A stretch of 64,000 nucleotides of DNA, taken from the NCBI RefSeq assembly GCF_006334915.2, contig NZ_VDMA02000013.1:186001-250000 (forward strand), written 5' to 3'. Positions 26,890 through 34,963 of the stretch are shown here, one piece after another. Origin of the DNA: Microbispora catharanthi. Its GTDB lineage: Bacteria > Actinomycetota > Actinomycetes > Streptosporangiales > Streptosporangiaceae. The position numbers and the translations under genes were made by a program. The notes beneath the pieces were generated by a model. It ran no database searches and was not told where the DNA came from. It worked only from the letters and a program-made list of their open reading frames with translations. Position 1 is the stretch's first letter. The number at the start of each line of letters is the position of its first letter.

Positions 26890-28334
26890 CCGACCATCCG
26901 AGTGAGCCGACACTGTCGCCTGACGAGCTGCGCACCCTGTTCCTGTTCGAGGCGCTGGACGACGCGCAGCTCGCCCGGTTGTCGGAGGCGGGCCGGGTGG
27001 AGCGGCGGCTCGCCGGGACCCGCGTCTACCAGGAGGGCGACCCCGCCACCTGCTTCTTCGTGCTGCTGAGCGGCACGGTCGCGATGAGCAGGCGGGTGCA
27101 GGGCGACGAGGTCGAGGTGAGCCGCACCGGCCAGCGCGGCGTGTACGGCGGCGCCACCCAGGCGTACATCACGGGGGAGTTCTCCCAGCTCTACATGAAC
27201 ACGCTGACCGCGGTCACCGACGCCGAGTTCTTCGTGCTCCCGGCCGAGGTGATCAGGGCGTGTGTGCGCGAGTGGTTCCCGATGGCGATGCACCTGCTCG
27301 AGGGGCTGTTCCTCGGCATGCGCGCCACCCAGACGATCGTCGGCGAACGGGAGCGGCTGCTCGCGCTCGGCTCGCTGTCGGCCGGTCTGACGCACGAGCT
27401 GAACAACCCGGCGGCCGCCGCCGTACGGGCGACGTCGGCGCTGCGCGAGCGGGTGGCGGGCATGCGGCACAAGCTCGCCATGATCGCCGACGGGCGGCTG
27501 GACGGCAGTCAGCTGCACGACCTGGTGGAGCTCCAGGAGGACGCGGTCAAGCGGTCGGCCTCCGCCCCCGACCTGACGCCGCTGGCGCGCTCCGACGCCG
27601 AGGACGCGGTCGCCGACTGGCTGGACGACCACGACATCGTCGGCGGCTGGGACCTGGCGGCGACGCTGGTGGCCGGCGGCCTCGACGCGGCCTGGCTCGA
27701 CCAGATCGCCGGGGCGGTGGGCGAGGAGAACCGGGAGGCCGCGGTCCGGTGGCTCACCTACACCGTGGACACCGAGCTGCTGATGTGCGAGATCGACGAC
27801 GCGGTCAACCGGATCTCCGGCCTGGTCGCCGCCGCCAAGCAGTACTCCCAGCTCGACCGCGCCCCGCACCAGACGGTCGACGTGCACGACCTGCTCGACG
27901 CCACGCTGACCATGCTGCACGGCAAGATCCCCGAGGGCGTCCGCACGGTCAAGGAGTACGACCGGTCGCTGCCGCTCATCCCGGCGTACGCGGCGGAGCT
28001 GAACCAGGTGTGGACCAACCTCATCGACAACGCGCTCGGCGCGATGGACGGCACGGGCACGCTGACCCTCCGCACCCGGCGCAAGGACGGCCACGTGATC
28101 GTCGAGGTCGGCGACACCGGCTCCGGCATCCCGCCCGAGGTCCGGCCCCGCATCTTCGAACCGTTCTTCACCACCAAGCCCGTCGGCGAGGGCACCGGCC
28201 TGGGCCTGGACATCTCCTATCGGATCGTGGTCAACAAGCACCACGGGGACATCAGGGTGGATTCGCGTCCCGGCGACACCCGGTTCCGGGTCTACCTCCC
28301 GGTGGACCAGGCCGCCCCGGAGCCCGTTCGATAG
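26886..28334 (+). CDS. cyclic-nucleotide-binding-domain histidine kinase
   Basis: 482 residues, soluble. Residues about 15-140 form a cNMP-binding-type sensor ([20 protein letters not shown], then [20 protein letters not shown]), although the usual cAMP-site Arg signature is not clear. The HisKA region is [19 protein letters not shown] with His170. HATPase motifs are [12 protein letters not shown] (N box), [12 protein letters not shown] (G1), FEPFFTTK (F) and [11 protein letters not shown] (G2). It is coupled by ATGA to the receiver-reductase fusion, which is its obvious phospho-partner. Together they form a two-component unit with an enzyme as output. Confidence 0.92.
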   Translation: MTDHPSEPTLSPDELRTLFLFEALDDAQLARLSEAGRVERRLAGTRVYQEGDPATCFFVLLSGTVAMSRRVQGDEVEVSRTGQRGVYGGATQAYITGEFSQLYMNTLTAVTDAEFFVLPAEVIRACVREWFPMAMHLLEGLFLGMRATQTIVGERERLLALGSLSAGLTHELNNPAAAAVRATSALRERVAGMRHKLAMIADGRLDGSQLHDLVELQEDAVKRSASAPDLTPLARSDAEDAVADWLDDHDIVGGWDLAATLVAGGLDAAWLDQIAGAVGEENREAAVRWLTYTVDTELLMCEIDDAVNRISGLVAAAKQYSQLDRAPHQTVDVHDLLDATLTMLHGKIPEGVRTVKEYDRSLPLIPAYAAELNQVWTNLIDNALGAMDGTGTLTLRTRRKDGHVIVEVGDTGSGIPPEVRPRIFEPFFTTKPVGEGTGLGLDISYRIVVNKHHGDIRVDSRPGDTRFRVYLPVDQAAPEPVR

Positions 28335-28370
28335 GGCCGCCCACAAACGGCCTGGCCGTACAGTGTGGAC

Positions 28371-29234
28371 ATGGGCATGGTCAGCACCGTGGGTCTCGTC
28401 CTGCACCCGCAACGCGACTCCAAGGAGGCGATCGACACGATCGTCGAGTGGGCGCGCAAGCGGGACTGCACGGTGCTGGGGCTGCCCGACGAGGTGGGGC
28501 GCATCGACTGCAGCGCCATCGCGGTGGACGCCCCGACCCTGGTCAGACGGTCCGACCTGCTCGTCAGCCTCGGCGGCGACGGCACGATGCTGCGCACGAT
28601 GCGCCTGATCGCCGGGCGGCCGACCCCCGTCCTCGGGGTCAACCTGGGACGGCTCGGCTTCCTCGCCGAGATCGACGTGGACGAGCTGGCCCCCGCGCTG
28701 TCCGCGATCGACGAGCACCGATACACGGTCGAGCCGCGCATGGCGGTCCGGGCGACCAGCCACGACGGCCGGATGGTGACCGCGTTCAACGACATCGCCC
28801 TCGTCCGAATCCCCGGCGACGGGCTCGCGGCCGTGTCCGTCTCTGTCTACGGTGAGCCGTTCGTCCGGTACGCCGCCGACGCCGTGATCGTCTCCACCTC
28901 CACCGGGTCCACCGCGTACAGCTTCTCGGCGGGCGGCCCGATCGTCTCCCCCACCGTCGAGGGCTTCCTCGTCGTCCCGGCCGCCGCCCACTCGGCGTTC
29001 AACCGGGCGCTGGTCCTGTCGGCCGACGAGGAGGTGACGCTCGACGTGCTCCCGACCAGCGGGCAGCTCGCCCTGGAGGTCGACGGCACCATCGGCGGCC
29101 ACCTGTGCCCCGGCGACCGGCTCACGGTGACCGCGCTGCGCGCCGCCGCCCGCGTGGTGCGGCTCGGGACGACGACCTTCTACGAGCGGGCCCGCCGCAA
29201 GCTCCGCGTGAACGGCAGCGCCGAGGTCGACTGA
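28371..29234 (+). CDS. NAD kinase
   Basis: 287 residues. Core motifs: LLVSLGGDGTMLRTMRLIAG with GGDG at 68-71, GVNLGRLGFLAEID, the FNDIAL segment (equivalent of the NE motif), and VIVSTSTGSTAYSFSAGGPI. Makes NADP from NAD and ATP. Possible starts are GTG 28365 and ATG 28371 or 28377; TACAGT at 28359-28364 ends six bases before 28371, arguing for a leaderless ATG there. It follows the redox two-component genes by 36 bases on the same strand. Confidence 0.93.
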   Translation: MGMVSTVGLVLHPQRDSKEAIDTIVEWARKRDCTVLGLPDEVGRIDCSAIAVDAPTLVRRSDLLVSLGGDGTMLRTMRLIAGRPTPVLGVNLGRLGFLAEIDVDELAPALSAIDEHRYTVEPRMAVRATSHDGRMVTAFNDIALVRIPGDGLAAVSVSVYGEPFVRYAADAVIVSTSTGSTAYSFSAGGPIVSPTVEGFLVVPAAAHSAFNRALVLSADEEVTLDVLPTSGQLALEVDGTIGGHLCPGDRLTVTALRAAARVVRLGTTTFYERARRKLRVNGSAEVD

Positions 29235-29259
29235 CCGCGGCGCCCCTCACGCCGCCGGA

Positions 29260-29679
29260 TCATCGTGACGGCGTCGGCGACCAGAGTCCCGCCGCGGTCC
29301 CGTCGCGCAGGTGCCCGCGATAGGTGACCACCTTGTCGTGGATGACGGCGAGGCTCGCGTCGAGCTCGGCGATCCGTGCCCTGACGGTGCGCTCGTGCTC
29401 CTCCAGCAGAGCGAGACGCTCGTGCTCGTTGCCCGGCCCCGACCGTACGAGCTCGGCGAACCTGCGCAGGGTGGCGATGGGCATGCCGGAGTCGCGCAGG
29501 CGGTTGCACAGGACCAGCCACTGCACGTCCGCCGGGTCGTACATTCGCTGTCTTCCGGCCGATCGGGGGATCGGGCGGAGGAAGAGCCCCTCGCGTTCGA
29601 AGAACCGCAGCGCGTGCACGCTCAGCCCGGTCGCCTCCGAGACCTGCCCGATGGACAGAGCTTCCGTATGCCTGGTCAT
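29260..29679 (-). CDS. MerR family regulator of the divergent SDR gene
   Basis: 139 residues from ATG 29679. The N-terminal winged HTH reads ALSIGQVSEATGLSVHALRFFEREGLF with wing RSAGRQRMYDPADVQWLVLC, followed by a long coiled-coil helix (LALLEEHERTVRARIAELDA). It has no effector-binding Cys pattern, so it is of the small-molecule or SoxR-unlike group that often senses electrophiles. Divergent to the SDR gene, whose promoter carries a 19-bp spacer with a dyad, the hallmark of MerR activation. Confidence 0.9.
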   Translation of the reverse strand: MTRHTEALSIGQVSEATGLSVHALRFFEREGLFLRPIPRSAGRQRMYDPADVQWLVLCNRLRDSGMPIATLRRFAELVRSGPGNEHERLALLEEHERTVRARIAELDASLAVIHDKVVTYRGHLRDGTAAGLWSPTPSR

Positions 29680-29696
29680 GCGGCGGATCGTACAGC

Positions 29697-29727
29697 TTGA
29701 CCTAGAGCACACTCTAGTTTCTAGCGT
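29697..29727 (+). promoter_or_regulatory. MerR-type promoter with 19-bp spacer
   Basis: -35 TTGACC (29697-29702) and -10 TAGCGT (29722-29727) are separated by 19 bp. The spacer holds the perfect dyad CTAGAG-CACA-CTCTAG (29702-29717). The SDR start at 29735 is seven bases after the -10. The over-long spacer with centred dyad is the classical arrangement twisted into activity by MerR proteins. Confidence 0.85.
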
Positions 29728-29734
29728 CCTTCTC

Positions 29735-30688
29735 ATGACGACACAGCACAGGATCGGCAGTGGTTTCGGCGCCCGCAGCACCGCGCGCGAGGTGCTCGCG
29801 GGAATCGATCTGTCCGGCCGGACGGCCCTGGTCACCGGGGGGTACTCCGGGCTCGGCCTGGAGACGACGCGGGCGCTGAGCACGGCGGGGGCTCAGGTGA
29901 TCGTCCCCGCGCGCAGGCCGGCGGTGGCGAAGGAGGCGCTGCGCGACATCCCGGGCACGGAGACCCGCGAACTCGACCTGGCGGACCTGCAGAGCGTTCG
30001 CATGTTCGCGGAAACGCTTGTGGAGACCGGCAGGACCATCGACATCCTCATCGCCAACGCCGGCATCATGGCCTGCCCGGAGACCCGCGTCGGCCCCGGG
30101 TGGGAGGCCCAGTTCGCGGTCAACCACCTCGGTCACTTCGCCCTCGTGAACCGCCTCCGCCCCGTCCTGGCCGCCGGAGGGTCGCGGGTGGTGTCGGTGT
30201 CGTCCGCCGGCCACTTCGCGACCGGGATCCGATGGAACGACATCCACTTCCGCGACGGGTACGACAGGTGGCTGGCCTACGGGCAGTCGAAGACGGCGAA
30301 CATCCTGTTCGCCGTGCGCCTCGACGCGCTCGGTGCGGCCACCGGCATACGGGCCTTCTCGTTGCATCCGGGCGAGATTCTCACTCCCCTCCAGCGGCAC
30401 ATCCCCCGCGAGGAGCAGATCGCCCTCGGCTGGATCTCCCCCGACGGCACGGCGGCGGAGGGCTTCAAGACTCCGGAGCAGGGCGCGGCCACGACGGTCT
30501 GGGCGGCGACCTCTCCCATGCTCGCGGATCACGGCGGGGTCTACTGCCAGGACTGCGACGTCGCCGAGCTCGCCACGGCCGACGACATGGACACCGGAGG
30601 GGTCAAGCCGTGGGCGATCGACCCCGAGGAGGCGTCCCGGCTCTGGGACCTGTCGTGCGAGCTCACGGGCGTCGACGCGTTCTCCTGA
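29735..30688 (+). CDS. short-chain dehydrogenase/reductase (retinol-dehydrogenase/WWOX-like)
   Basis: 317 residues. NAD(P) loop TGGYSGLGLETTRAL (TGxxxGxG), NAG motif IANAGIMACPE, catalytic Ser (VSVSSAGHF) and Y-x-x-x-K in LAYGQSKTANILF. The length and the WNDIHFRDGYDRW segment fit the long RDH-like SDR branch. ATG 29735 has no ribosome-binding site and is probably leaderless from the MerR-type promoter. Likely reduces an aldehyde or ketone that the MerR protein senses. Confidence 0.9.
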   Translation: MTTQHRIGSGFGARSTAREVLAGIDLSGRTALVTGGYSGLGLETTRALSTAGAQVIVPARRPAVAKEALRDIPGTETRELDLADLQSVRMFAETLVETGRTIDILIANAGIMACPETRVGPGWEAQFAVNHLGHFALVNRLRPVLAAGGSRVVSVSSAGHFATGIRWNDIHFRDGYDRWLAYGQSKTANILFAVRLDALGAATGIRAFSLHPGEILTPLQRHIPREEQIALGWISPDGTAAEGFKTPEQGAATTVWAATSPMLADHGGVYCQDCDVAELATADDMDTGGVKPWAIDPEEASRLWDLSCELTGVDAFS

Positions 30689-30689
30689 C

Positions 30690-30739
30690 GCGGACGGCCG
30701 GGGCGGCGTGTGCGCGCCGGCCCCGGGGACCGCGTCCGC
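30690..30739. terminator. long bidirectional hairpin between convergent genes
   Basis: Outer arms GCGGACG (30690-30696) and CGTCCGC (30733-30739) enclose inner arms around CCGGGGC and GCCGGCCCCGG. The structure fills nearly the whole 56-base gap between the SDR and the aldo/keto reductase stops. Confidence 0.65.
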
Positions 30740-30744
30740 GTGGC

Positions 30745-31740
30745 CTACAGCAGGCTCTCGATCTCGGACAGCTCCTCGGCGGTGAGCGCCGGTGCGGCCA
30801 GGGCGGCGACGTTCTGTTCGAGCTGCCCGACCGAGCTCGCCCCGACCAGCACGGACGTGACCCTCTGGTCGCGCAGGATCCACGCCAGTGCGAGCTGCGC
30901 GAGCGACTGGCCGCGCTCCTGGGCGATCTTGTTCAGGCCGCGCAGGGTCTCCAGCAGATCGGGGGTGAGCCGGTCGCGCTTCAGGAAGTGGCCGATCGCC
31001 ATCCGCGAGTCGGCCGGCACCTCGCCGTCGAGGTAACGCCCGGTGAGCAGGCCCTGCGCCAGCGGCGAGTAGGCGATGCACCCCGCCCCGGCCCGCTCCA
31101 GCGTGTCCAGCAGGCCGTCCTCCACCCAGCGGTCCAGCATGGAGTAGCGCGGCTGGTGGATCAGGAGCGGGGTGCCCAGCTCGCGCAGCACGGCGGCGGC
31201 CCGCTCGGTCTGCTCGGCGGAGTAGTTCGAGATGCCCACGTAGAGCGCCTTGCCGGAGCGCACCGCCGTGTCGAGGGCGCCCATCGTCTCCTCGATGGGG
31301 GTGTCCGGGTCGGGCCGGTGGGAGTAGAAGACGTCGACGTAGTCGAGGCCCATCCGGCTCAGCGACCGGTCGAGGCTCGCCAGCAGATACTTGCGCGACC
31401 CCCACTCGCCGTACGGCCCGGGCCACATGTCGTAACCCGCCTTCGTCGAGACGAACAACTCGTCGCGGTAGGGCCGGAAATCGGCGCGCAGGTGGCGGCC
31501 GAAGTTCTCCTCCGCCGAGCCGTACGGCGGGCCGTAGTTGTTGGCCAGGTCGAAGTGGGTGATGCCGAGGTCGAAGGCCCGGCGCAGAACGGCGCGCTGC
31601 ACGTCGAGCGGGTGGCCGTCGCCGAAGTTGTGCCACAGCCCGAGGGAGATCTCGGGGAGCAACACGCCACTCCTTCCGCTGCGCCGGTACCGCATGTCGT
31701 CGTATCGAGCGGGGGCGGGGACGTAGGGGTGCGGGATCAT
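30745..31740 (-). CDS. aldo/keto reductase (YghZ/MgrA-like)
   Basis: 331 residues. AKR signature segments: GVLLPEISLGLWHNFG, FDLGITHFDLANNYGPPYGSAEENFG (catalytic Asp, Tyr), YVDVFYSHRPDPDTP and LAWILRDQRVTSVLVGASSV. The GLWHNFGD and GPPYGSAE forms are specific to the L-glyceraldehyde-3-phosphate reductase (YghZ) subgroup, also seen as Kv-beta-like proteins. AAAGG precedes the ATG. NADPH-dependent carbonyl detoxification is the expected role. Confidence 0.9.
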   Translation of the reverse strand: MIPHPYVPAPARYDDMRYRRSGRSGVLLPEISLGLWHNFGDGHPLDVQRAVLRRAFDLGITHFDLANNYGPPYGSAEENFGRHLRADFRPYRDELFVSTKAGYDMWPGPYGEWGSRKYLLASLDRSLSRMGLDYVDVFYSHRPDPDTPIEETMGALDTAVRSGKALYVGISNYSAEQTERAAAVLRELGTPLLIHQPRYSMLDRWVEDGLLDTLERAGAGCIAYSPLAQGLLTGRYLDGEVPADSRMAIGHFLKRDRLTPDLLETLRGLNKIAQERGQSLAQLALAWILRDQRVTSVLVGASSVGQLEQNVAALAAPALTAEELSEIESLL

Positions 31741-31890
31741 CCGTGGCCTTTCTTACGCGACTGGGCCGGTCCTTTGCCGCGGCCTTACTCAAGGACTACC
31801 AGCAAACCGCACATGTCTACGGCGGCGGATCTCGGGACGCGGGCCGTTCCGGTCAGTCTCGGCGTCGCATCGACAGAGAGGCGATCCCGG

Positions 31891-32388
31891 TCAGGGCGAG
31901 CGCGTTCCCCCCTCCTCCCGGCCGGTCAGCTCGTGCATGCGCCTCAGCAGCGCCGCCCGCCGCGCATGGGCGCGCACCGCCAGCACCAGGGCCACCGCGA
32001 CGAACAGGCCCCCGACCGCCAGGGCTGGCCCCGCCCCGCTGCCGCGGCCTACGGCCACGACCGTCACGACCGCCGTGGTGGCCAGCGAGGCGGCCAGGCC
32101 GATCCAGGCGGCGATCACCTGGTCGGTGGCGAACAGCGGAACCCGGCGCGTCAACAGCCACCCGCCGTATCCGGCCCAGGTCAGGCAGAACACGGTGAGC
32201 ATCGCGAACGCCAGATGCGTGCGGCCGGGCAGCGGGCCGGGCTCCGACCACCACAACGCGCTCACGAACACCGTGCCCGCCATGCCGGCCAGCAGCGCCG
32301 TCACCGCCCGGATGCGGGTGGTCAGCGACAGCGCCGGCGCCAGCCGCTCGATCATGTCCTGCGCCGGCAGGCGCGGCTCTTCGGTCAT
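31891..32388 (-). CDS. four-helix membrane protein encoded with an ECF sigma factor
   Basis: 165 residues with four hydrophobic spans (VTALLAGMAGTVFVSALWW, AFAMLTVFCLTWAGYGGWLL, VIAAWIGLAASLATTAVVTV, LAVGGLFVAVALVLAV). A cytoplasmic N-terminus of about 28 residues lacks the His-Cys zinc motif of ZAS anti-sigma factors. Overlaps the sigma gene by 4 bases, so it is the probable anti-sigma or sensor partner of that factor. Not a recognised family. Confidence 0.7.
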   Translation of the reverse strand: MTEEPRLPAQDMIERLAPALSLTTRIRAVTALLAGMAGTVFVSALWWSEPGPLPGRTHLAFAMLTVFCLTWAGYGGWLLTRRVPLFATDQVIAAWIGLAASLATTAVVTVVAVGRGSGAGPALAVGGLFVAVALVLAVRAHARRAALLRRMHELTGREEGGTRSP

Positions 32389-32921
32389 GGCCGGTATCCC
32401 TTCTCCTCCAGGTGCTCACGCAGCAGACGACGGGCGCGGTTGAGCCGGGACTTGACCGTTCCGGCAGGAATCTGGCAGATGTACGCGCATTCCTCTATCG
32501 GCAGGTCCTCCAGGTAGAACAGGACGAGGATCTCCCGCTCCGGCACCGGCAGGTCTGACAGCACGTTCACCAGCGCGGCGCGATCCACCATGGCCTCGGC
32601 CGGGTCTTCGGCGATCCCCTCGCCCACCATGTCGCCGAGTCCGGACGTTTCCTGGGCCCAGGCGTACTCGCCGCGCAGCCGGTCGGTGACCGACCGCCGG
32701 GCGATCGTGAACAGCCACGGCGCGAACCGGCCGGGCTCCCTGAGCCGGGGCAGGCCGCGCACCACGGCCAGCCAGATCTCCTGGGTCACGTCGTCGGCCC
32801 GTTCGCCGTCCAGCATGCGCCGCACGTACGTCCACACCGGCATCCGCCACCGGGCCAGCAGCTCGGCCAGCGCCGCACGCTCGCCCAGCTGAGCGCGAAC
32901 CACCAGCAGCTCATCGGTCAT
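32385..32921 (-). CDS. ECF RNA polymerase sigma factor
   Basis: 178 residues with region 2 (WTYVRRMLDGERADDVTQEIWLAVVRGL), including the DDVTQE core-binding motif, and region 4 (LPVPEREILVLFYLEDLPIEE, GTVKSRLNRARRLLREHL). Directs transcription of an unknown regulon. Coupled by ATGA to a four-span membrane protein. GGGAGGA upstream of the ATG is a strong ribosome-binding site. The 194 bases upstream (32922-33115) contain no gene or clear site. Confidence 0.92.
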   Translation of the reverse strand: MTDELLVVRAQLGERAALAELLARWRMPVWTYVRRMLDGERADDVTQEIWLAVVRGLPRLREPGRFAPWLFTIARRSVTDRLRGEYAWAQETSGLGDMVGEGIAEDPAEAMVDRAALVNVLSDLPVPEREILVLFYLEDLPIEECAYICQIPAGTVKSRLNRARRLLREHLEEKGYRP

Positions 32922-33115
32922 CTCGTCCTCCCGTCATCATGGACAGTCGGACGAGAAGCCGTGCGGGTTCACGATGCGCGGATCACGATGCCGAGCACGG
33001 TCACCGCGGATCGGGATCGAGGTGCCTGAAGACCGCGGCGCGGCTGCCCGGAGATCCATCGCGTCCCGCGGCGGTGAGGGCGTCGCGCCGGCTGTCAGGG
33101 GCGGGCCGCGATCCC

Positions 33116-33742
33116 TCAGCGCACGCCTCTCGGGCGGAACTGGACGCTGATCCGGGCGCCGATCACCTTGGCCGACTTGGGGATCGCGTGCTCCCAGGTG
33201 CGCTGACAGCTTCCGCCCATGACGACGAGGTCGCCGTGGCCCAGGTCGTGCCGCAGCGCCGGGCCCCCGCCGCGCGGGCGCAGCAGCAGCGGGCGCGGCG
33301 TGCCGACCGACACGATCGCGACCATCGTGTCCTGCGTGCTCCCCCGCCCGATCGTGTCGCCGTGCCAGGCGACGCTGTCCCTGCCGTCACGGTAGAGGCA
33401 CATCCCCGCCGTACGGAACGGCTCGCCGAGCTCCTCCCCATAGTGGGCGTTGAGCGCGTCCCTCGCCTCGGCCAGCACCGGGTCGGGAAGCTCCTCGTCC
33501 TCGTCGTAGAACTTCAGCAGGCGCGGCACGTCCACGACCCGGTCGTACATGTGCCTGCGCTCGGCGTGCCACGGCACCGCCTCCAGCAGGCGTTCGAAGA
33601 GCGCGTCGGCCCCCTCGATCCAGTGCGGCCGGACGTCGATCCAGGCACCGCGCTCCAAGGAGGTGCGCCGCACGGACGAGCCGAGCGGGCCGACATGAAC
33701 ATCTTCACCCCAGTCCAGCAGTGAAGCCTGAAAAGCCGTCAT
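33116..33742 (-). CDS. AlkB-like 2-oxoglutarate/Fe(II) dioxygenase
   Basis: 208 residues. Iron site is the HxD of VAWHGDTIGRG and a distal His (TWEHAIPKSAKV), with the 2-oxoglutarate Arg pair in GARISVQFRPRG. The GDLVVMGGSCQRTWEH stretch is highly characteristic of AlkB DNA/RNA demethylases. Its promoter has a LexA-like site at 33756-33771, consistent with damage-induced repair of alkylated bases. Confidence 0.92.
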   Translation of the reverse strand: MTAFQASLLDWGEDVHVGPLGSSVRRTSLERGAWIDVRPHWIEGADALFERLLEAVPWHAERRHMYDRVVDVPRLLKFYDEDEELPDPVLAEARDALNAHYGEELGEPFRTAGMCLYRDGRDSVAWHGDTIGRGSTQDTMVAIVSVGTPRPLLLRPRGGGPALRHDLGHGDLVVMGGSCQRTWEHAIPKSAKVIGARISVQFRPRGVR

Positions 33743-33755
33743 GCGACTATCGTAT

Positions 33756-33771
33756 TAGAACATCTATTCGA
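33756..33771. promoter_or_regulatory. SOS (LexA)-like box before the alkB-like gene
   Basis: TAGAACATCTATTCGA matches ten of the twelve conserved positions of the actinobacterial LexA consensus TCGAAC-N4-GTTCGA. It is AT-rich within GC-rich flanks and ends 13 bases before the start codon. Confidence 0.5.
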
Positions 33772-33808
33772 TCATGTCCGGCTCCGCCGCCATCGCGAAC
33801 CGAGCTCG

Positions 33809-33991
33809 TCACAGCACGTCGAGGTCGAGGCCCGGCGGCGGGCCGGTGACGGTGGCATGACCCGCCGCGTCCACGGCGACGCCCGCCTCCGCGCCCGCCA
33901 CCCACAGTCCCCGGGCCGACAGCGCTCCGAGCGGCGCCCCGGCCATGGACCGCAGCAGCACCCGCCCCCGCCGGGCCGGTCCGGGGACGCC
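33809..33991 (-). other. coding-like continuation after an in-frame TGA
   Basis: Beyond the TGA at 33992 the same frame stays open for 60 codons with over 90 percent G or C at third positions, ending in TGA at 33809. It translates to sequences such as VLLRSMAGAPLGALSARGLW and HATVTGPPPGLDLDVL. This looks like the former C-terminus of the preceding protein cut off by a nonsense change, or a separate small gene starting from an internal GTG. Confidence 0.5.
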
Positions 33992-34447
33992 TCAGGGACT
34001 GTCCAGCAGGCGGACCGGGCAGTGCAACTCGGCGCCCACCCGGTCGAGCAGGACCGCGAAGCCCGCACGCGTGGCCGGTCGGAACCCGAGGAAGAACCGG
34101 TTGGCCAGGGGCACCCCCCATCTCAGCCGCTCGGCCACGTTGCGGACCTGGTAGACCAGCAGCGTGCCGGCGGGGTCGGGTGCGAGGCGGTACTCGCCCC
34201 GCCACCACCAGCCCCCCTGCGCGGCCAGCCGGTCCCGGCCCACCTCGACCGTCATCGCGTGGCCGGGCGCGGCCAGGACGAAGCGGTCCGGCCCGCCCGT
34301 GAGCGTTCCGCCGTGGTCGGCGAACGGGAAGCAGTTGTCGCGTCCCACCGGCCCCGGCCGTACGCGCAGGAGCAGGCCTGCCACACGCTCGACCGGCGCC
34401 TCGACGACGCCGCGCACCTCGCAGAGGAGGGTTCCGGCGGCCGTCAC
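33992..34447 (-). CDS. SRPBCC-like protein, possibly truncated by a nonsense codon
   Basis: 151 residues. The N-terminus TLLCEVRGVVEAPVERVAGL has the VxApxexV pattern of START/SRPBCC lipid-binding folds; the middle strand region RLAAQGGWWWRGEYRLAPD and the NVAERLRWGVPLANRFFLGF helix fit that fold, but the match is weak. It overlaps the upstream NTF2-like gene by 4 bases (ATGA). The frame continues as coding-like sequence after its TGA, so the protein may be shortened. Function unknown. Confidence 0.6.
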   Translation of the reverse strand: MTAAGTLLCEVRGVVEAPVERVAGLLLRVRPGPVGRDNCFPFADHGGTLTGGPDRFVLAAPGHAMTVEVGRDRLAAQGGWWWRGEYRLAPDPAGTLLVYQVRNVAERLRWGVPLANRFFLGFRPATRAGFAVLLDRVGAELHCPVRLLDSP

Positions 34448-34842
34448 GGCGTGCCGATCCGCGTGTTCTGGAACGACGAGAAGCGCCAGCCGTCACCCTC
34501 CCTGACCGCCGTGAACGTCATGATCGAGTCGCGGCGCGGATCGGCCGCGCCGTCCGGCAGGGCCGAGCCCCCTGTGGTGACGACCAGCGCCGCGTCCGGG
34601 CTCAGGAAGCGGATCTTCCGCAGCGGCGGCGCGGCGGCGGGCCCGCCCAGGCGAGACCCCTTCAGCGGGCCCTCGAACAGCGCCCGATGGCTGTCCTCGA
34701 TGGCCCGGCGGCCCTCCATGTGGAGGCCGAAGAACGTCACGTAGTCGGCGTCCTCGGTGAACAGCCCGGCGAAGGCGGCGGCGTCCGCGTCGTTCCAGGC
34801 CGCGGTCAGCGCGTCGAGCAGGCGGTGGATGTCGTCGGACAT
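34444..34842 (-). CDS. NTF2-like/SnoaL-fold protein
   Basis: 132 residues of the SgcJ/EcaC-type NTF2 superfamily: LLDALTAAWNDADAAAFAGLFTEDADYVTF, GRRAIEDSHRALFEGPLKGS and the final strand GWRFSSFQNTRI. GAGAGGAG precedes the ATG. Forms a cone-shaped small-molecule binding fold; no enzymatic role visible. Likely two-gene operon with the SRPBCC-like frame. Confidence 0.85.
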   Translation of the reverse strand: MSDDIHRLLDALTAAWNDADAAAFAGLFTEDADYVTFFGLHMEGRRAIEDSHRALFEGPLKGSRLGGPAAAPPLRKIRFLSPDAALVVTTGGSALPDGAADPRRDSIMTFTAVREGDGWRFSSFQNTRIGTP

Positions 34843-34963
34843 GGGTGCGGCTCCTCTCGGATGACCGCGAAGCCGCCTATCCTCTGGGGTGCGAGTCCTG
34901 ATCGGCCGCTTCGCGGTGGTCGGGTCCGGCGCCGGCCGGATGTTGGCGCATCCGGCCGGCGCG

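Noticed and set aside
32922-33115. Small gene in the gap before the sigma factor
   Set aside because: No frame with a ribosome-binding site and coding bias; only scattered short repeats.
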